Positions 5,991 to 8,958 of a stretch of DNA of 8,958 nucleotides are shown piece by piece. A model generated the notes under the pieces. That model had not been told where the DNA came from. It was given only the letters and a program-made list of their open reading frames with translations, and did no database searches. Numbering within the stretch: position 1 is the stretch's first letter; each line of letters opens with the position of its first letter. The DNA is from Gammaproteobacteria bacterium. GTDB taxonomy: Bacteria; Pseudomonadota; Gammaproteobacteria; Steroidobacterales; Steroidobacteraceae. The position numbers were made by a program, and so were the translations under genes. The stretch is taken from positions 1 to 8,958 of the forward strand of contig JAFAVO010000054.1 in the NCBI GenBank assembly GCA_019242385.1, in the 5' to 3' direction.

Positions 5991-6392
5991 ATGAGCAACG
6001 TTCCGGCGGATCTGAGCTACACCAAGTCCCACGAGTGGGTGCGCACCCTTGCCGATGGGACGGTCGAGATCGGTATCACCGATCACGCGCAGCAGGCACT
6101 CGGTGATCTGGTGTTCGTCGAAGTACCCGAAGCCGGCCGTAGCGTGAAGGCAGACGAGCCGTGCGCGGTGGTCGAATCGGTCAAGGCCGCATCGGATGTC
6201 TATGCGCCCATCGCCGGAGAGATCGCGGCAGGCAACCCCAGGCTCGCCGCCGAGCCGGAAGTGGTCAACGCCGAGCCGTACGGCGCAGGCTGGCTGATGC
6301 GCCTGAAGCCCTCAGCCGGGGCGCTGGCCGCCGCGGCGCTGCTCTCGGCGGCGGACTATCGCAAGCTCCTCGAGGCAGAGGGCAGCAGCTGA
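5991..6392 (+). CDS. gcvH: Glycine cleavage system H protein (lipoyl carrier)
   Basis: Carries the lipoyl arm that shuttles the aminomethyl group from the P protein to the T protein and is re-oxidised by the L protein (dihydrolipoamide dehydrogenase, not in this window). The product is 133 residues, typical for GcvH. The lipoylation site is Lys65 in the VVESVKAASDVYAPIAG context. The N-terminal YTKSHEWVR motif and the ITDHAQQALGDLVFVE segment are also diagnostic. AAGGA (5980-5984) with a 6-base spacer supports the ATG at 5991. Its stop TGA shares one base with the gcvPA start (TGATG), so translation of the two is probably coupled. Confidence 0.97.
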   Translation: MSNVPADLSYTKSHEWVRTLADGTVEIGITDHAQQALGDLVFVEVPEAGRSVKADEPCAVVESVKAASDVYAPIAGEIAAGNPRLAAEPEVVNAEPYGAGWLMRLKPSAGALAAAALLSAADYRKLLEAEGSS

Positions 6393-7765
6393 TGGCGTTC
6401 ATTCCCCACACCGAGGCGGACGTGGCGGCGATGCTGGCGGCGATCGGGGCTGCTCGCATCGAGGATCTGTTCGATGAGATCCCGGCGGAGCTGCGGGTGA
6501 AGTCACTCGCCGGGGTCCCCGAAGCTTTGAATGAGATGGAGATCGGGCGTCTGATGGGCGAGCGCGCCCGCAGCGATGGCGTCGCGCTCAGTTTCCTCGG
6601 TGCCGGCGCCTACGAGCACCACATCCCTGCAGCCGTGTGGGCCATCACCACGCGCGGGGAGTTCTACAGCGCCTACACGCCCTACCAGGCCGAGGCGAGC
6701 CAGGGCACGCTGCAGCTGATCTACGAGTTCCAGAGCATGATGGCGCGCCTCACTCTCATGGAGGTGGCGAACGCCTCCATGTACGACGGTGCCTCGGCGA
6801 CCGCTGAGGCGGCGCTCATGGCGGTGCGCGCCAATCGCAAGTCGAAGTCGGCGCGCATCCTCGTGCCGCTGACCCTCCACCCGCACTACCGGCGCGTCGC
6901 GGTGGCCACCGCAGCCAACCAGGGCGTGCGCTTCGAGGAGCTGGCGTACGCTCCGCAGGAGGGCATCACACTGCCCGACGCGCTCGCGCGGTACGAGGCA
7001 GAGGACATTACCGCCCTCATCATTCCGCAGCCGAACTTCTTCGGCCGGCTCGAGGATGTGGATGCGCTCACCGACTGGGCACACGCACGCGGCATTCTGG
7101 TCATCGCCGTGGTCAATCCCACTGCGCTCGCGCTGCTGAAGCCGCCGGGCGAGTGGGGCTCCCGCGGAGCCGATATTGCGGTCGGTGAGGGACAGCCGCT
7201 CGGCGTGCCGCTCTCCTCCGGTGGGCCCTATTTCGGCTTCATGACCACGCGCATGGAGTACGTGCGCCAGATGCCAGGCAGGATCGTCGGCCGCACACTC
7301 GATACCGCCGGCAAGGAAGGCTTTACCCTGACGCTGCAGGCGCGCGAGCAGCACATCCGCCGCGCCCGGGCGACCTCCAACATCTGCACGAATCAGGGGC
7401 TGCTCATGACCGCGGCCACCATCTACCTCTCGCTGCTGGGACCGCAGGGACTCGCGCGGACCGCCGCGGCATCGCACGCCCGCTCGCGCGAGCTGGTCGC
7501 CGCGCTCACGCGCATACCGGGAGTGCGCAGCGCCTTCACCGGTCCACACTTCCATGAGGCGGTGCTGCAGCTCGATCGTCCGGTCGCGCCGGTGCTCGAG
7601 GCGCTCGGTGCCCGCGGCATCCTCGGCGGTCTCGACCTCACCGCGTACTACCCCGAGCTCGGCAATGCGTTACTGGTGTGCGCTACCGAGACCAAGAGCA
7701 GTGCCGACATCGACCGTTATCGCGCGGCTCTCACCGAGGCGCTGCAGAGTGTGCGCGCCGCCTGA
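6392..7765 (+). CDS. gcvPA: Glycine dehydrogenase (decarboxylating) subunit 1
   Basis: N-terminal half of the P protein, which decarboxylates glycine on PLP and loads the aminomethyl group onto GcvH. The start ATG at 6392 overlaps the gcvH stop by one base and follows AGAGGG (6377-6382). An earlier in-frame start would run deep into gcvH. The 457-residue product matches separate subunit 1 proteins in length. Motifs are FLGAGAYEHHIPA (68-80), YTPYQAEASQGTLQLIYEFQ (95-114), NASMYDGASA (127-136), GEGQPLGVPLSSGGPYFG (265-282) and RIVGRT followed by ATSNICTNQ (327-335). As expected for subunit 1, it lacks the PLP-binding lysine, which lies in gcvPB. It should form an alpha2beta2 complex with GcvPB. 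Confidence 0.96.
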   Translation: MAFIPHTEADVAAMLAAIGAARIEDLFDEIPAELRVKSLAGVPEALNEMEIGRLMGERARSDGVALSFLGAGAYEHHIPAAVWAITTRGEFYSAYTPYQAEASQGTLQLIYEFQSMMARLTLMEVANASMYDGASATAEAALMAVRANRKSKSARILVPLTLHPHYRRVAVATAANQGVRFEELAYAPQEGITLPDALARYEAEDITALIIPQPNFFGRLEDVDALTDWAHARGILVIAVVNPTALALLKPPGEWGSRGADIAVGEGQPLGVPLSSGGPYFGFMTTRMEYVRQMPGRIVGRTLDTAGKEGFTLTLQAREQHIRRARATSNICTNQGLLMTAATIYLSLLGPQGLARTAAASHARSRELVAALTRIPGVRSAFTGPHFHEAVLQLDRPVAPVLEALGARGILGGLDLTAYYPELGNALLVCATETKSSADIDRYRAALTEALQSVRAA

Positions 7766-7776
7766 GGATCCAAGCC

Positions 7777-8958
7777 ATGCCGCTGCGTGAAAAAGTGATC
7801 TTCGAGCACTCGCGCCCCGGGCGCGGGGCACAGGACCAGTGGCCTCACGAGACATCCGCCGCCGCCCTCAGCGATCTGCCCGCGAAGTTGCGCCGTACGC
7901 GGCCACCCGAGCTGCCGGAGGTGGGAGAGCTCCAGACGGTGCGCCACTTCACGCGCCTGTCCCAGCTCAATTTCTCCATCGACACGCACTTCTACCCCCT
8001 GGGCTCGTGCACGATGAAGTACAACCCGAAGGCGTGTAATCAGTATGCAATGCTGCCGGAGTTTCTCCTGCGGCATCCGCTGGCACCCGAATCGCACGGT
8101 CAGGGCGTGCTCGCCTGCCTCTACGAGCTGCAGGAGATGCTGAAGGCGGTGTCCGGCATGGAGGGCGTTGCCCTCTCACCGATGGCCGGCGCGCACGGCG
8201 AGTTCGCCGGTGTGGCCATGATCCGTGCCTATCACCGTGCGCGCGGCGACCTGAAGCGCAACGAGATCATCGTGCCCGAGGCGGCGCACGGTACCAATCC
8301 GGCGACCGCGACCATGTGCGGTTGCGTGGTCCGCGAGGTACCGGTCGCAAGCTCGGGCGATGTCGATCTCGCGGCGCTCAAGGATGCGGTGGGGCCGCAG
8401 ACCGCCGGCATCATGCTCACCAACCCCTCGACGCTCGGTGTCTTCGAGCGGCGCATCGCGGAGGTGGCCCGCATCGTGCATGAAGCGGGTGGACTCCTCT
8501 ATTACGATGGCGCCAACCTCAACGCGATCCTCGGCATGGTCCGCCCCGGGGACATGGGCTTCGATGTCATCCACATGAATCTGCACAAGACCTTCTCGAC
8601 GCCGCACGGCGGAGGAGGTCCTGGAGCTGGCGCCGTCGGGGTGAGTGCGCGGCTGCTGCCCTTCCTGCCCATCCCGGTGGTGGCGAAGGAGGGCGAGCGC
8701 TACCGCTGGCTCGCGGAAGCGGACCTGCCGCAGTCGATCGGGCGCCTGTCCGCATTCATGGGTAACGTCGGGGTGCTGCTGCGGGCGTACATCTACATGC
8801 GCATGCTGGGACGTGATGGCATGCGTCAGGTGGGCGAGTACGCTACGCTCAATGCCAACTACCTGCTCAAGCGCCTGCAGGCTGCCGGCTTCGATGCGGC
8901 CTACCCGCAGCGCCGGGCGAGCCACGAGTTCATCGTGACCCTCAAGCGTCAGGCGCGC
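7777..8958 (+). CDS. gcvPB: Glycine dehydrogenase (decarboxylating) subunit 2, C-terminus cut by window
   Basis: C-terminal, PLP-binding half of the split P protein. The frame is open from ATG 7777 to the right edge (394 codons); usual length is about 475-500, so roughly the last fifth is missing. The start is supported by TGAGGA (7763-7768) with an 8-base spacer; this Shine-Dalgarno contains the gcvPA stop codon. The protein opens with MPLREKVIFEHSRPGR, typical of subunit 2. Motifs in order are YPLGSCTMKYNPK, MAGAHGEFAG, PEAAHGTNPATA, MLTNPSTLGVFE, YYDGANLNAI and the PLP site HMNLHKTFSTPHGGGGPG with Lys271 (codon 8587-8589). The gcvPA-gcvPB gap is 11 bases. No frameshift joins the two, so this is a genuine two-gene arrangement. 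Confidence 0.96.
   Translation, partial: MPLREKVIFEHSRPGRGAQDQWPHETSAAALSDLPAKLRRTRPPELPEVGELQTVRHFTRLSQLNFSIDTHFYPLGSCTMKYNPKACNQYAMLPEFLLRHPLAPESHGQGVLACLYELQEMLKAVSGMEGVALSPMAGAHGEFAGVAMIRAYHRARGDLKRNEIIVPEAAHGTNPATATMCGCVVREVPVASSGDVDLAALKDAVGPQTAGIMLTNPSTLGVFERRIAEVARIVHEAGGLLYYDGANLNAILGMVRPGDMGFDVIHMNLHKTFSTPHGGGGPGAGAVGVSARLLPFLPIPVVAKEGERYRWLAEADLPQSIGRLSAFMGNVGVLLRAYIYMRMLGRDGMRQVGEYATLNANYLLKRLQAAGFDAAYPQRRASHEFIVTLKRQAR

Noticed and set aside
6161..6391. Possible N-terminal extension of GcvPA into gcvH.
   Set aside because: It is out of frame with gcvH and Arg/Gly-rich; the TGATG junction at 6390-6394 gives the expected start and length.
6503..7555. A 350-codon minus-strand frame opposite gcvPA.
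   Set aside because: gcvPA has dense family motifs over the same bases; the antisense translation has none.
8176..8925. A 249-codon minus-strand frame opposite gcvPB.
   Set aside because: gcvPB is open through the whole interval with a PLP-lysine motif; the antisense frame is a shadow.

Overview
This 8,958-base window is a compact, high-GC stretch of bacterial housekeeping chromosome. It most probably comes from a gammaproteobacterium. The order pepP-ubiH-ubiI followed by the glycine-cleavage genes is the arrangement known from Escherichia coli and relatives. The proteins are of proteobacterial type, and the ubiquinone hydroxylases imply aerobic respiration with ubiquinone. Three features differ from the enterobacterial version: a divergent ispG-phhB pair sits between ubiI and gcvT, the glycine dehydrogenase is split into two genes (gcvPA and gcvPB), and IspG is the long form seen in beta-proteobacteria and Xanthomonas. 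A deep-branching high-GC gammaproteobacterial lineage would fit, but that placement is inference.

Layout. Bases 1-2953 (+) hold the end of pepP (proline aminopeptidase), ubiH and ubiI. The last two are related FAD monooxygenases of ubiquinone synthesis, and the three genes are packed with a 3-base gap and an 8-base overlap. Bases 2969-4533 (-) hold ispG (isoprenoid precursor synthesis), followed in its direction of transcription by phhB (pterin carbinolamine dehydratase) through an ATGA overlap. The two blocks converge with only 15 bases between stop codons, where a 14-base tandem duplication spans the phhB stop.

Bases 4534-4891 are the only long non-coding region. It holds a probable extended -10 promoter (+), a weaker candidate promoter for ispG (-), a tandem two-aptamer glycine riboswitch (about 4627-4822) and a strong hairpin whose base can invade P1 of the second aptamer. 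From 4892 to the right edge (+) run gcvT, gcvH, gcvPA and gcvPB, the last cut off by the window. These encode the T, H and split P proteins of the glycine cleavage system, which yields CO2, ammonia, NADH and 5,10-methylene-tetrahydrofolate. The riboswitch lets glycine control its own breakdown.

Metabolically, ubiH, ubiI and ispG are linked: IspG feeds the isoprenoid pathway that makes the ubiquinone tail. I found no mobile element, CRISPR array, tRNA, rRNA or defence gene, and nothing that qualifies as an undescribed system. The most informative part is the riboswitch and its expression platform.
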